DNA of 64,000 nucleotides from Owenweeksia sp048267305 (GTDB lineage: Bacteria > Bacteroidota > Bacteroidia > Flavobacteriales > Schleiferiaceae). The stretch is from NCBI GenBank assembly GCA_048267305.1, contig JBLWXT010000001.1:62001-126000 (forward strand), given 5' to 3'. Under the pieces are notes generated by a model that saw only the letters and a list, made by a program, of their open reading frames with translations, did not search any database and was not told the DNA's origin. Position numbers and translations under genes: made by a program. This document shows, in pieces, positions 10,036 through 19,075 of the stretch. Every line of letters begins with the position of its first letter. The first letter of the stretch is position 1.

Positions 10036-10074
10036 TGTAAGTCAGTTGTTTAGTGTTTTTTTGTAAGTCGTTTG
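10036..10074 (+). promoter_or_regulatory. Spaced direct repeat upstream of the TPR kinase operon
   Basis: TGTAAGTCAGTTG (10036-10048) recurs as TGTAAGTCGTTTG (10062-10074), a 26-bp period, about 70 bp before the kinase ATG. It could be a regulator site. The sequence and period differ from the 21-bp LytTR boxes further on. Confidence 0.35.
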
Positions 10075-10143
10075 CCGAAAAAGTTTGTATTTAACGGCAT
10101 AAGTGCCTTGCTTTGAATAGTACGGATCCTAACAAAAAACTTA

Positions 10144-11955
10144 ATGCAAAACTTGTTGCCGCTGGCAACTTATCCTACCTATCGCTTCATACTTAGTTGT
10201 TTAGTGGTCTTTTTTATGTGCTTTACTTCCGGTAATGCGCAAAATTCCGTTGTAGATTTAGATAGTTTACTTCAGGGTAGTAGTCGTTTGCTGCTTTCCA
10301 ATCATCAGGAAAAGGCGCTGAAAATATTAGTACCCCTGTATTACGAGGAGTTAAAAGAAGAAAGAACGGACTCATCCTTTCAGGAATTGGTTTATCAGTT
10401 TGCGCGTATCCTGGAGCGTACAGATCAATATCAAACGGCACTTGAGGTATCCGAAAAATGGATTGAAACCGGATTGTTTTTGCCTTATTATATCGCCAGG
10501 CTTCATGTTTTAAAAGCGGTGGTTTTTGAAAAAATAGAACAACCTGAGCAATGTGTTGAAGAACTGGACAAGGCAAAAAAACTTATAGCAAAGCATAAGT
10601 GGCCAGAGTTGTATGCTGAGTATTTGGTAAGACGATCCTCCTATCACCGCATTTATAGCGATATCGATTCAGCACGTTATTATGCGGGTAAAGCACTACC
10701 GGCAGCCCAAAAAGCCGGCAGCCGTTGGAACATTGCAGACGCCTATCTTCTTTTGGGTTTCATGGAGAGCGAGCCCGAGGCTGCATATAAAAGCCTGAGA
10801 AGTGCTCTTGCGGAATACAAGGCCCTCAATGATACTGATGGAATAGGGTTTATGTATCTGAACTTTTTCAGCCTGTATTATGAAAGCAATGAGGTATTAA
10901 AAGCCCTGGCTTTTTTAGATTCTACAGGCCTGTATGCCAGGGGTTCAAACTTTATTCGCCTAAAGGCAAGTTACCAGTCTGAACTGGCCTATTATTATGA
11001 AGACACTAAGGATTACAACAGGGCTCTTGAAGCTTTTAAAGCAAGCACAGCTCTCTTAAGTAAGCTGGATGAGCAGCAAAAGCAGGCTGTATTGTACAGC
11101 CAAAAGTACAACGCCAACCATGTTAAGCAACAGGAGCTGTATCAATTAAAGGAGAAGAGCGAAGCGGAGAGGGAAAGTTTAACCGATGAAAGGAATACCA
11201 TTGCGCTTTTCCTGTTTTTACTCGTGGCCATGTTGGTTATCATTTTATATCTATACTATTTAAAGCGTAGTCAGGGGAAAACTATACTTGAAGATCGAAA
11301 GCTGATTCAATTGAGAAATAAGGAACTTGAAGATCTGCTTTCGAGAAATGAGCTTTTGTTGAGCGAGTTGCATCATAGAGTAAAAAATAATCTACAGTTT
11401 ATCATATCCATGATAAGCCTGCAAATGGAAAGTTCCGAATCGACAGTAGTGAAGGATGTTTTAGAGTCGGTATTAACAAGGGTAGGAGCCATTGCCTCAG
11501 TGCATGAAAAGCTCTATCAAAACCCGCAAGACGGAATGGAGCTGGATCAATCGGTTTTCATCGAGAATATATTAACAAACCTTCACAATTTCATCAATAT
11601 TGAGGGTGTCACCTTAAACGTTGATTTTTACTCCTTATTACTGGATACTTCCCGAACAATAGCGTTAGGAATGATTATAACCGAATTGGTTACCAATAGT
11701 CAAAAGCATGCATTTGAGGATAATGTGGAGGTGCGCCCAACAATAATCATCAAACTGAACAAAGAGCCCACTTCAAATCTGATTACTTTAAATTATCAGG
11801 ATAACGGAACCGGAACTAAATCACCTCACACCGAAGGAATGGGTATGCGATTGATTCGGCTTTTTGCGAAACAGCTAAAAGGTAATCCTGTAATGGAGTT
11901 TGAAAACGGCTTTAAACTAACAATGAAGTTTCCGATAGAACGGCATGGAGAATAG
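10144..11955 (+). CDS. TPR-containing histidine kinase (HisKA_2 type)
   Basis: A 603-residue sensor. A signal peptide (to about residue 34, FTSGNAQ) leads into a periplasmic region of helical repeats (about 40-335; e.g. ALEVSEKWIETG, DYNRALEAFKAS), typical of Bacteroidota TPR kinases. One membrane helix (about 350-370, ALFLFLLVAMLVIILYLYYL) and a coiled coil follow. Next come the HisKA_2 motif ELHHRVKNNLQFIISMISLQ (phosphoacceptor about His411) and a HATPase domain (ITELVTNSQKHAF, YQDNGTG, GMGMRLIRL). Its last 11 bp overlap the LytTR regulator that follows, so the two are coupled. The likely targets are the secreted-protein genes downstream, which carry matched direct repeats. Confidence 0.9.
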   Translation: MQNLLPLATYPTYRFILSCLVVFFMCFTSGNAQNSVVDLDSLLQGSSRLLLSNHQEKALKILVPLYYEELKEERTDSSFQELVYQFARILERTDQYQTALEVSEKWIETGLFLPYYIARLHVLKAVVFEKIEQPEQCVEELDKAKKLIAKHKWPELYAEYLVRRSSYHRIYSDIDSARYYAGKALPAAQKAGSRWNIADAYLLLGFMESEPEAAYKSLRSALAEYKALNDTDGIGFMYLNFFSLYYESNEVLKALAFLDSTGLYARGSNFIRLKASYQSELAYYYEDTKDYNRALEAFKASTALLSKLDEQQKQAVLYSQKYNANHVKQQELYQLKEKSEAERESLTDERNTIALFLFLLVAMLVIILYLYYLKRSQGKTILEDRKLIQLRNKELEDLLSRNELLLSELHHRVKNNLQFIISMISLQMESSESTVVKDVLESVLTRVGAIASVHEKLYQNPQDGMELDQSVFIENILTNLHNFINIEGVTLNVDFYSLLLDTSRTIALGMIITELVTNSQKHAFEDNVEVRPTIIIKLNKEPTSNLITLNYQDNGTGTKSPHTEGMGMRLIRLFAKQLKGNPVMEFENGFKLTMKFPIERHGE

Positions 11956-12640
11956 AGAAACCATACTTATAGTAGAGGATGAGGCCATTATTGCCCACCA
12001 TTTGCAGGAGTTGCTGATGAAGAGTGGTTTCAATGCCCTGGTTGCTCTGGATAGCGCCTCGGCTTATGAGCAGCTTACTGAGGAGGTGGATTTGGCCCTG
12101 CTGGATATGAATATAGAGGAAAAAACCAGTGGCCTTAAGCTTGGTAACGATCTCTTAAGTAAATATAAAATTCCTTTCATCTACATAACAGCTAATAATG
12201 AGCCTTCAATAATGTTTAAGGCTTTAGAAACCTCACCTGCCTCTTACCTCACAAAACCATTCAATTCAATAGATGTGCTGGCCAGCGTAAAACTGGCCCT
12301 TCAGCGGAAGGTAAAATCCGAGAAGATAGTGGAGATAAGAGATGGCTCCAGTGTTATTCGCCTTAAAAAGGCGGCCCTAAAGTATGCTCTTACCGATGGT
12401 AATTACATCCGGCTGGTTACTGCGGAGGAGGAATATTTAGTTAGAAGCACCATGCCGGAAATGCTGGAAATGCTGGACAGCCGGGATTTTTACAGAACAC
12501 ATCGCACCGCTATGGTCAACATTCATTTTGTGGTAAGCTATGGTCTTAATCACGTTAGTATCGATGATGTGGAAATACCTTTATCAAGAGGTCATAAAAA
12601 AGGCTTTATGGAGATGATGGCTCAGATAACTCGTATGTAG
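11945..12640 (+). CDS. LytTR-family response regulator
   Basis: A 231-residue regulator with a receiver domain (1-118; Glu11/Asp12, phosphoacceptor Asp54 in LALLDMNIEEKTSG, YITANNE, lysine of SYLTKPFN). A LytTR DNA-binding domain follows (about 135-231; KYALTDGNYIRLVTAEEE, FYRTHRTAMVNIHFV, IPLSRGHKKGF). The start overlaps the end of the TPR kinase. LytTR dimers bind two direct repeats about two helical turns apart. Just such a pair lies 64 bp after this gene's stop and again before 16847 and at 18766, so this protein is the leading candidate to bind them (inference). Confidence 0.94.
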   Translation: MENRETILIVEDEAIIAHHLQELLMKSGFNALVALDSASAYEQLTEEVDLALLDMNIEEKTSGLKLGNDLLSKYKIPFIYITANNEPSIMFKALETSPASYLTKPFNSIDVLASVKLALQRKVKSEKIVEIRDGSSVIRLKKAALKYALTDGNYIRLVTAEEEYLVRSTMPEMLEMLDSRDFYRTHRTAMVNIHFVVSYGLNHVSIDDVEIPLSRGHKKGFMEMMAQITRM

Positions 12641-12703
12641 AATCTTTCTTATAAAAAATAGCCAGTCGGTTTCTTTGCTGATTAGAGAATTAGGTCTTTT
12701 TAT

Positions 12704-12738
12704 TACCATTCATAACATATATCCTACCGTTCATAACA
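12704..12738 (+). promoter_or_regulatory. Putative LytTR-binding direct repeat, copy 1
   Basis: TACCATTCATAACA (12704-12717) and TACCGTTCATAACA (12725-12738) are spaced exactly 21 bp start to start, about two turns of DNA. This is the arrangement bound by LytTR dimers. The site is 142 bp before the ATG of the SBBP/T9SS gene. Confidence 0.7.
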
Positions 12739-12880
12739 AAGTTGGTGTTAAGCACTATCTATTTTTATGTCCTGCCTTATCATTGCCAACCGTATCTCTC
12801 TTTTTCTTCACAAATAAAATATAAACCGCAGAGATACTGAATGTTAACCCTCAGTAATATCTTAACTTAATCAAAGAACA

Positions 12881-15800
12881 ATGAAAACGACAAGTATTAA
12901 AATCAGAAATAATAAATCATGGCTTAGGAGCTTAAGGGTCTTTAGCCTTTCGGTAGTCTTAAGTATAGGTTATAACCTCAGTGCCCAAAACTACGAGTAC
13001 GCCAATACCTTTGGTGGTGCGTTTGCTTTTGAAGAAGGCCGTGCAACGGCAACCGATGCCAATGGCAACACTTATGTTACCGGAACATTCTTTGGTGGCG
13101 ATGTAGATTTTGATCCATCACCTGCCCCTGGGGATACCGCTTTTCTTTCCAGCAATGGACGAGATATTTTCTTGGCAAAGTATGATGCCAATGGAGCTTA
13201 TGTTTATGCTTTTGGTATAGGTGGAGCTCTTGATGGTGGTCACGGTATTGCTTTGGATCAAAGTGGCAACGTTTATATCACAGGGCTATTTCAGGGTACT
13301 AATATAGACTTTGACCCTTCAGCTAATAGCGCTTTACTCACCGCTAATGGCACCAACGCTTTTCTGGCTAAGTACGATCCCACAGGAGCCTATGTGTATG
13401 CTTTTAGTCTTGGTGGAAATAATAACACTGCCAGCGCTGTGGCCGTAGATGCAAGTGGGAATGCATATATAACAGGAGGATTTTCTGGCACCACTGATTT
13501 TGATCCATCTGGAGCTACCGCAAACCTAACACCCAATGGAGGTAGCGATATTTTCTTGGCAAAGTACAGCCCTTCAGGCGCTTATATCTCTGCTGTTAGC
13601 ATGGGAGGCACAGCAAATGATGGCGGTTTTTCGGTTGCAGTAGATCTAAATAACAATGTTTATTTAACAGGATCTTTTAGAGGAACGGCTGACTTTGATC
13701 CCTCAGGAAGCACTCTTGATTTAACCTCTAACGGAAATCTTGATGCATTCCTGGCTAAGTATGACGCATCTGGCTCTCTTCTTTATGCCTTTAATATTGG
13801 AGGAAGCGGTAATGATAATGCTAGCTCTGTAGAAGTAGATGCTAATGGTAATGCATTTATAACAGGAGATTTTAGAAATTCTGGTGTTGACTTTGACCCA
13901 TCTGCTTCAGTAACCGGCCTAAATAGCAATGGTGGTAATGATATATTTTTAGCAAAGTATGATGCACTTGGAAACTATGTTTACGCCATTAACGTTGGGG
14001 GGACTGGTGCGGATTTTGGTGCCTCCCTGGCAGTTGACGATTTTGGTAATGCCTTTGTCACTGGAGGCTTTGCTGGAAACGCAGATTTTGACCCTTCTGC
14101 TAACACTGTGATTCTCTACGCATCGAGTGGTTTTGACGTTTTTTTAGCTAAATATGATTCTTTAGGGAATTATGTGAATGCTTTTAGTTTTGGAGGATCA
14201 GCGTCAGGAAATGATGTTGGCTATGACGTTTCAGTTGATGGTTTGGGTAATATTTTTTTAACAGGAGGTTATCAAGGTACAGTTGATTTTGACCCCTCTG
14301 CCAGCAGCGTTAACCACACTTCTAATGGCTCTGTTGATGTATTTTTAGCCAAGTATAGAGATACCACTTTTGTTTCACCACCAGACACCATTAAGCCTAA
14401 CGCTATTACAAAGGATATAACGGTTTATTTGGATGCTAATGGAGAAGCTATAATTGCCCCATCAGATATAGATAATGGTAGCTCTGACAATGATGGAATT
14501 GAAACTTATGGAATATCGGCCACAGACTTTGGGTGTAATAGTGCGGCTTTTGCGCTGGCCTTTGATGGAACTAATGACCATGTTCAAATGCCCAATGGGA
14601 TAGTAAACGGCTTAAGTGACTTTACCTTTGAAACCTGGGTGGATTATCAGGATAATGGAATCTGGGCGCGTTTATTTGATATAGGTATCAATTCAACGGT
14701 GAACATGTTTTTGACGCCCAGAAATGGTAGAATAAGTAATGGATCCGCTCTGGATTACCCTCGATTCTCTATAACTACTTCTGGTATTCTGGGAGAACAA
14801 CAAATTAATGCGAATGTGCCTATGCCTGAGGGTTGGCACCATATCGCTGTTACCTTAGCTCAAAATTCATCTACTGGCGATGTAGAAGGTATCATGTATA
14901 TTGATGGGGTAGAAGTTGGTAGAAACAGCAATATGAGTCTTACCCCTAATGATTTGGGAGTAACAACTCAAAACTTTTTGGGGAAATCTCAATATAGTGA
15001 CCCATATTTTAAAAATGCCTTGGATGAAACCAGAATTTGGAGCGTGGCGAGAAGTCAAGCACAAATTCAGGCTTCTATGAATGCTTCCTTAAGTGGTAAT
15101 GAGTTTGGTCTTTTTGTTTATTATGATTATGAAGATGGCCCCGGAAGTGCAACCGTTAATGACAAGTCAACAAGTAGTAATGATGGTACTCTTGTGAACA
15201 TGGATGTGAATGCTGCCTTTATACCTTCTAATGTGCTTGCTTCCCTTGGGGTTGGAGTTCATCCGGTAGTTCTTACTGTTATCGATTCTACCGGAAATGT
15301 TGATTCGGCTACCTCTATGGTTACCGTTGTTGACAGCATTAGCCCTACAGCAACCACACAAAATATTTCTGTTCAATTGGATGGTTCTGGAATGACAACT
15401 ATTAGTGGAACTGATTTGGTTTTGACATTTGATGACAATTGCGGAGTGGCAACTATCGGCCTTTCAATCAGCACTTTTGATTGCTCACACCTTGGAGCAA
15501 ACAATGTGACAGTAACCGTAAGTGATATAAATGGAAATTCTTTTGTTACTAATGCTATAGTAATTGTATCGGATACGGCTTCTGTATGTGCTGTTGCAGA
15601 TACGGCACTTGCCCTTGTTTCAGATAGTACATGGAGGTTGAGCACAGTAGTTGGAACAGCTACATCCAACAGTTACCCCTGGCCAGGTGTAAGTTCATTG
15701 CCTGCGGAAGCAACATTTACCTTGCCAGTGGTATTAGAGCAACCTTATGGTTTCTTAAGCATATTTTCAGTACCCGGATCGGAAGTAATTTCATCCTTGT

Positions 15801-16453
15801 CAGGGGTGACCTTTTACCGAAAAACGTTTGACTTGGTTGACCCAGCAGGTATAGAAGCCCGCTTTAGAATGTTTGTAGATGATGATATGCATATATTCAT
15901 CAATGGCCATTGGATAGCACTTGAAGATGGAATGGGTGTGGTAAACTTCCGTACCGAAAATCATGACCTGTTGTTTAATGGCGATGGAACCTACACCAAT
16001 GCCAATATGGGTGGAGATGCTTTTGATTATGTAACCGGGGCAAACCTGGATACTATCCTGAAAGCAGGAACCAACAGCCTTGTAGTGGCAATTCGTAACC
16101 GTACTTCAAAGGTTGACCTGGGCGGTTTCTCTTTCCGTATGGATTTGGATAAAGGCGCTGTAAAGAAGTCTAATACCGGAAATCATCAAGTTAGCTCTTC
16201 AATAGCGGAGAATCAGAAACTACTGATATTCCCGAATCCAACTTCAGGTAATGTAACGGTCTTAATGAATCATAGTAATCAGTCAAAGGTAGAAGGTACA
16301 GTAACTGTATTTGATTTTAGCGGTAAGCAAGTTATCAGCAAGGCTATTTACAGCGAAACAGAGTTAAATCTTAATAGCCTGCCAGCCGGAGTGTACTTAG
16401 TAAAAGTAACTTCAGGCGCAGAAACCTTTACCCAAAAGGTAGTAAAGCAGTAA
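12881..16453 (+). CDS. Secreted SBBP-repeat, LamG and HYR protein with T9SS type A tail
   Basis: A 1190-residue exported protein. A signal peptide ends near residue 36 (LSAQ). It is followed by seven tandem SBBP-like units of about 67 residues, each ending ...GNxYxTGxFxGxxDFDPS (about 37-500). A HYR-like domain begins about residue 505 but is interrupted after FGCNSA (about 550) by a LamG/concanavalin-type domain (about 555-780, FDGTNDHVQMPNG ... DETRIWSVARSQ). The HYR strand GVHPVVLTVIDSTGNVDSA then resumes, a second HYR unit follows, then a less clear domain. The C-terminal T9SS type A signal starts IFPNPTSGNVTV and ends LPAGVYLVKV...KQ. It is probably a surface or released adhesin-like protein. 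A 21-bp-spaced LytTR-like repeat precedes it. Confidence 0.9.
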   Translation: MKTTSIKIRNNKSWLRSLRVFSLSVVLSIGYNLSAQNYEYANTFGGAFAFEEGRATATDANGNTYVTGTFFGGDVDFDPSPAPGDTAFLSSNGRDIFLAKYDANGAYVYAFGIGGALDGGHGIALDQSGNVYITGLFQGTNIDFDPSANSALLTANGTNAFLAKYDPTGAYVYAFSLGGNNNTASAVAVDASGNAYITGGFSGTTDFDPSGATANLTPNGGSDIFLAKYSPSGAYISAVSMGGTANDGGFSVAVDLNNNVYLTGSFRGTADFDPSGSTLDLTSNGNLDAFLAKYDASGSLLYAFNIGGSGNDNASSVEVDANGNAFITGDFRNSGVDFDPSASVTGLNSNGGNDIFLAKYDALGNYVYAINVGGTGADFGASLAVDDFGNAFVTGGFAGNADFDPSANTVILYASSGFDVFLAKYDSLGNYVNAFSFGGSASGNDVGYDVSVDGLGNIFLTGGYQGTVDFDPSASSVNHTSNGSVDVFLAKYRDTTFVSPPDTIKPNAITKDITVYLDANGEAIIAPSDIDNGSSDNDGIETYGISATDFGCNSAAFALAFDGTNDHVQMPNGIVNGLSDFTFETWVDYQDNGIWARLFDIGINSTVNMFLTPRNGRISNGSALDYPRFSITTSGILGEQQINANVPMPEGWHHIAVTLAQNSSTGDVEGIMYIDGVEVGRNSNMSLTPNDLGVTTQNFLGKSQYSDPYFKNALDETRIWSVARSQAQIQASMNASLSGNEFGLFVYYDYEDGPGSATVNDKSTSSNDGTLVNMDVNAAFIPSNVLASLGVGVHPVVLTVIDSTGNVDSATSMVTVVDSISPTATTQNISVQLDGSGMTTISGTDLVLTFDDNCGVATIGLSISTFDCSHLGANNVTVTVSDINGNSFVTNAIVIVSDTASVCAVADTALALVSDSTWRLSTVVGTATSNSYPWPGVSSLPAEATFTLPVVLEQPYGFLSIFSVPGSEVISSLSGVTFYRKTFDLVDPAGIEARFRMFVDDDMHIFINGHWIALEDGMGVVNFRTENHDLLFNGDGTYTNANMGGDAFDYVTGANLDTILKAGTNSLVVAIRNRTSKVDLGGFSFRMDLDKGAVKKSNTGNHQVSSSIAENQKLLIFPNPTSGNVTVLMNHSNQSKVEGTVTVFDFSGKQVISKAIYSETELNLNSLPAGVYLVKVTSGAETFTQKVVKQ

Positions 16454-16486
16454 TGGTTAGTTAGAAGGGTTAACAAACCAATATGG

Positions 16487-16520
16487 AACCCGTTTCGGCT
16501 TTGCCGGGGCGGGTTTTTTT
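16487..16520 (+). terminator. Rho-independent terminator after the SBBP/T9SS gene
   Basis: A GC-rich stem (AACCCG..CGGC / GCCG..CGGGTT) followed by a run of seven T, starting 34 bp after the stop codon. Confidence 0.8.
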
Positions 16521-16639
16521 GTGGGCATAGTATCCACTTGGGAGTAAAATCAGGGTGGAAAACACTTTAATTTCTCAGAAATAGTGTAAATAAAATGATA
16601 CAACAAAATCCTGAAAAATAATGAGATAGCTTTTTTATT

Positions 16640-16674
16640 TACCGTTTATCACATATATCTTACCGTTCGTCACA
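16640..16674 (+). promoter_or_regulatory. Putative LytTR-binding direct repeat, copy 2
   Basis: TACCGTTTATCACA (16640-16653) and TACCGTTCGTCACA (16661-16674), again 21 bp apart, lie in the 393-bp gap before the lipoprotein + LruC operon. The other identifiable element in the gap is the terminator at 16487-16520. Confidence 0.7.
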
Positions 16675-16846
16675 AACTTGGTTTTTTGTGGGGTCAATCC
16701 AATTTGCCGTTATAGTATTGCAGTCCTATATAGAAAACATTGTCAGTTTTTGGGACGTGTTCTTAAAATGGGAATAAAATAGGAAACATTAAGAACGATC
16801 ACTCTAACCAATGTGATCTTTTATTAATTACTAAACCCTTCAAATT

Positions 16847-17236
16847 ATGAAACGAAGCGTATTTATGATTGCCATAGCGGCAATGGCCTTAGGAGCTTGC
16901 TCCAAAGAGGCATCCAATGTGGGTCAAGACCCAAACAACAATGTTCAATCCTTTGGGGATTTAACTGTGCCACAGGGATTTGATTTTTCTGCAACGAAAA
17001 CGGTTACTGTAACAATACCGGCAATTAAAGGCATGTCCTCTAGTCTTTGGGATATTCTGATCCTTGAAAACGCTGCTGGTGAAACCATTTTAAAATACAA
17101 ATATCATCATGCCATCGGCCTTGAGCTCCCGTTGGAAGTTGCAGCTACCGCTGATGAATTGTATATCGTTAAATCGAATGGAGCTAAACAGGCACTGTCA
17201 CTTAAAGGAAGCCAACTAATTTTAAATCAACAATAG
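16847..17236 (+). CDS. Small predicted lipoprotein, unknown function
   Basis: 129 residues. MKRSVFMIAIAAMALGAC is a lipoprotein signal with lipobox LGAC; mature Cys18 is followed by SKEA, so the protein is probably retained in a membrane or surface-exposed. The rest is beta-rich (VTVTIPAIKGMSSSLWDILIL, ETILKYKYHHAIGLELPLEV) with no family I recognise. It ends 2 bp before the LruC-domain gene, and in Bacteroidota such short lipoproteins often precede LruC proteins. A 21-bp-spaced LytTR-like repeat lies about 170 bp upstream. Confidence 0.8.
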   Translation: MKRSVFMIAIAAMALGACSKEASNVGQDPNNNVQSFGDLTVPQGFDFSATKTVTVTIPAIKGMSSSLWDILILENAAGETILKYKYHHAIGLELPLEVAATADELYIVKSNGAKQALSLKGSQLILNQQ

Positions 17237-17238
17237 TC

Positions 17239-18642
17239 ATGAATAGAATAAAAATATGCGTTGTCACAGTTTTGACGGTGATGTTCTGTAATACTGGTAA
17301 TGCTCAGTTTTCTCTCGATTTTGATGCAACTTCATTTACCCCCTATACTGGCGGAAATCCCTATACAACTAATAGCGGTTGTTTTTTAAATTTAAACGGA
17401 AGTAGCTATGATCCTGTTTTAGATGCCTTAGACTGGAATGGCACTTCTAATAAGCCTGGTTTTATAACTCCTGTATTGGATTTAGATAGTAATACTGTGG
17501 TTGAATTAGATGTAACTTTAAAGAAATCCGGCTCATTAATCATGGTTGGTTTGGTAAGTCCTAATGGTGGCGTTGCTCTGTGGGATAACGCGGTGTTTCA
17601 GTTGAACCCAAATGGTCAGAATGACACCATGCTTACTTTAACTTATACCAATTTGGGTTACAGTGGACTTGGTCGTCTTTATATTTGGAACAACACATAT
17701 GATCGTGTGGCATATCATGGTGTCAAGATTACTAACGCAACTTATACACCACCTACCTCTGGCTGTAGCGTCTCAACCGTAGTGGCTTGCCCAGATGCGG
17801 ATAGCGATGGCGTTTGTGATAACGTAGATGATTTCCCTAATGATGGCGACAAAGCTTATAGTTCTATCGCGCCATGGATGACATGGATGTACGAAGATCT
17901 TTTTCCTGCTTATGGCGATTTTGATTTTAATGATATGGTGGTTTCTGCCGAAAGGGAAGTAATTACTGATGCTGATAACGATGTGCGCTTTGTAAAAGTA
18001 AAGGCCGCTGTTGATGCTGCCGGTGCCGGTATGGCACAAGGCTGGGCCTTGGAGCTTACAGGTATTAATCCCGCTGATGTTGTTGGCGTAGTAGGTAGTA
18101 ATGTTACTGACAACGTAATGTCATTGGGTGGCAACGGTACAGAAAATGGCCAAACCCATGCGGTGATTCCTGTATTTGATAATTTCAATAATGTGATAAA
18201 CAGGGCAGGTGGTGCATTTTTTAATACTGTAGCTGGTTCGCCAACCGGTATCTGCGATACGGTAACCCTAATGATAGAGCTTAAGAAAAGCAGTGCTGTA
18301 CAAATCGGTGATCTTTACTACAACTTCTTTTCATTCAGAACGGATGATCGTTCTCATGAAATTCATGAAATGAATAATGCTCCAACGGACCTGGCTAATA
18401 TGTCGCTTTTTGGCACCAAAATGGACGCTAGCGATTTAGGTAATAATGTATTTTACGTTTCTGTAGATGGTTTACCATGGGCTATTTCTTCCGCAGGAAG
18501 TGCTTATCCTAATGAGAAGACGGATATAGTAGAAGCCTTTTTGAAAATGGCTACCTGGGCACAAAGTGGCGGTAGCTTGTTTCAGGACTGGCATACCAAC
18601 CCTGCTGAGGGTACTTATAGAAACAGCACCAAGATTTATTAA
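17239..18642 (+). CDS. LruC domain-containing exported protein
   Basis: 467 residues with a signal peptide ending near residue 22 (NTGNAQ). The N-terminal half is beta-rich (about 25-175), followed by an Asp-rich calcium-binding-like patch (CPDADSDGVCDNVDDFPNDGD). The LruC domain follows: WMYEDLFPAYGDFDFNDMVV is its hallmark, and the C-terminus (FQDWHTNPAEGTYRNSTKIY) is the family's usual ending. LruC proteins of Bacteroidota and Leptospira are exported and their biochemical role is unsettled. It shares an operon with the lipoprotein 2 bp upstream and is followed by a strong terminator. No T9SS tail is present. Confidence 0.85.
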   Translation: MNRIKICVVTVLTVMFCNTGNAQFSLDFDATSFTPYTGGNPYTTNSGCFLNLNGSSYDPVLDALDWNGTSNKPGFITPVLDLDSNTVVELDVTLKKSGSLIMVGLVSPNGGVALWDNAVFQLNPNGQNDTMLTLTYTNLGYSGLGRLYIWNNTYDRVAYHGVKITNATYTPPTSGCSVSTVVACPDADSDGVCDNVDDFPNDGDKAYSSIAPWMTWMYEDLFPAYGDFDFNDMVVSAEREVITDADNDVRFVKVKAAVDAAGAGMAQGWALELTGINPADVVGVVGSNVTDNVMSLGGNGTENGQTHAVIPVFDNFNNVINRAGGAFFNTVAGSPTGICDTVTLMIELKKSSAVQIGDLYYNFFSFRTDDRSHEIHEMNNAPTDLANMSLFGTKMDASDLGNNVFYVSVDGLPWAISSAGSAYPNEKTDIVEAFLKMATWAQSGGSLFQDWHTNPAEGTYRNSTKIY

Positions 18643-18699
18643 GCTGTAAGTTTATCATAGTACCTGCTTTTTAAAACAGGTTTATATAATTATGTAGGC

Positions 18700-18732
18700 A
18701 ACCCTCCCCGGTTTAACTGGGGAGGGTTTTTT
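18700..18732 (+). terminator. Rho-independent terminator after the LruC gene
   Basis: ACCCTCCCC / GGGGAGGGT, a perfect 9-bp stem around a GGTTTAACT-type loop, followed by a T run. It lies 58 bp after the stop codon. Confidence 0.85.
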
Positions 18733-18765
18733 GAGAAAAAAACACTGGTTTTAAGGGCTATTTTT

Positions 18766-18800
18766 TACCGTTCATCACATATTTCTTGCCGTTGGTAACA
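18766..18800 (+). promoter_or_regulatory. Putative LytTR-binding direct repeat, copy 3 (orphan)
   Basis: TACCGTTCATCACA (18766-18779) and TGCCGTTGGTAACA (18787-18800), at the same 21-bp spacing as the copies upstream of two genes. Here no plus-strand gene follows; the next plus-strand signal is a terminator at 18999-19037. Confidence 0.6.
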
Positions 18801-19037
18801 AATAGGTTAAAACAAATCAGATTTCAATAATTCACCATTATTATTGTACAGCTTTAATCGGTTTTATCAAAGCAGTTTTGAAGACCCAAAACTACTGACA
18901 TTTGATTTTTCGCCATTGACGATAATTGATAACCCCTAAAAATCAAAGTCTCAAGGGCCTGCTAAGAAAATCAATGTAAACCTTACGATTAGTTAGTTAA
19001 AAGGGGAGTGGTTTTCAACTCATCGCTCCCCTTTTTT
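18801..19037 (+). ncRNA. Candidate LytTR-controlled small RNA
   Basis: An AT-rich stretch of about 235 bp between a LytTR-like box and a rho-independent terminator. The only ATG found on the plus strand is followed at once by TAA, so no peptide is expected. The placement (box, then about 200 bp, then terminator) mimics a short transcription unit. The terminator may instead serve the convergent DinB gene, so this rests on layout alone. Confidence 0.3.
18999..19037. terminator. Bidirectional hairpin terminator
   Basis: AAGGGGAG / CTCCCCTT stem with a 17-nt loop. It is followed by six T on the plus strand and by TTTT on the minus strand, so it could stop both a plus-strand RNA and the DinB gene that ends at 19076. 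Confidence 0.75.
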
Positions 19038-19075
19038 ATATTTTGTAAAATGGTTTTGGGAATGTTCTTTTGATG

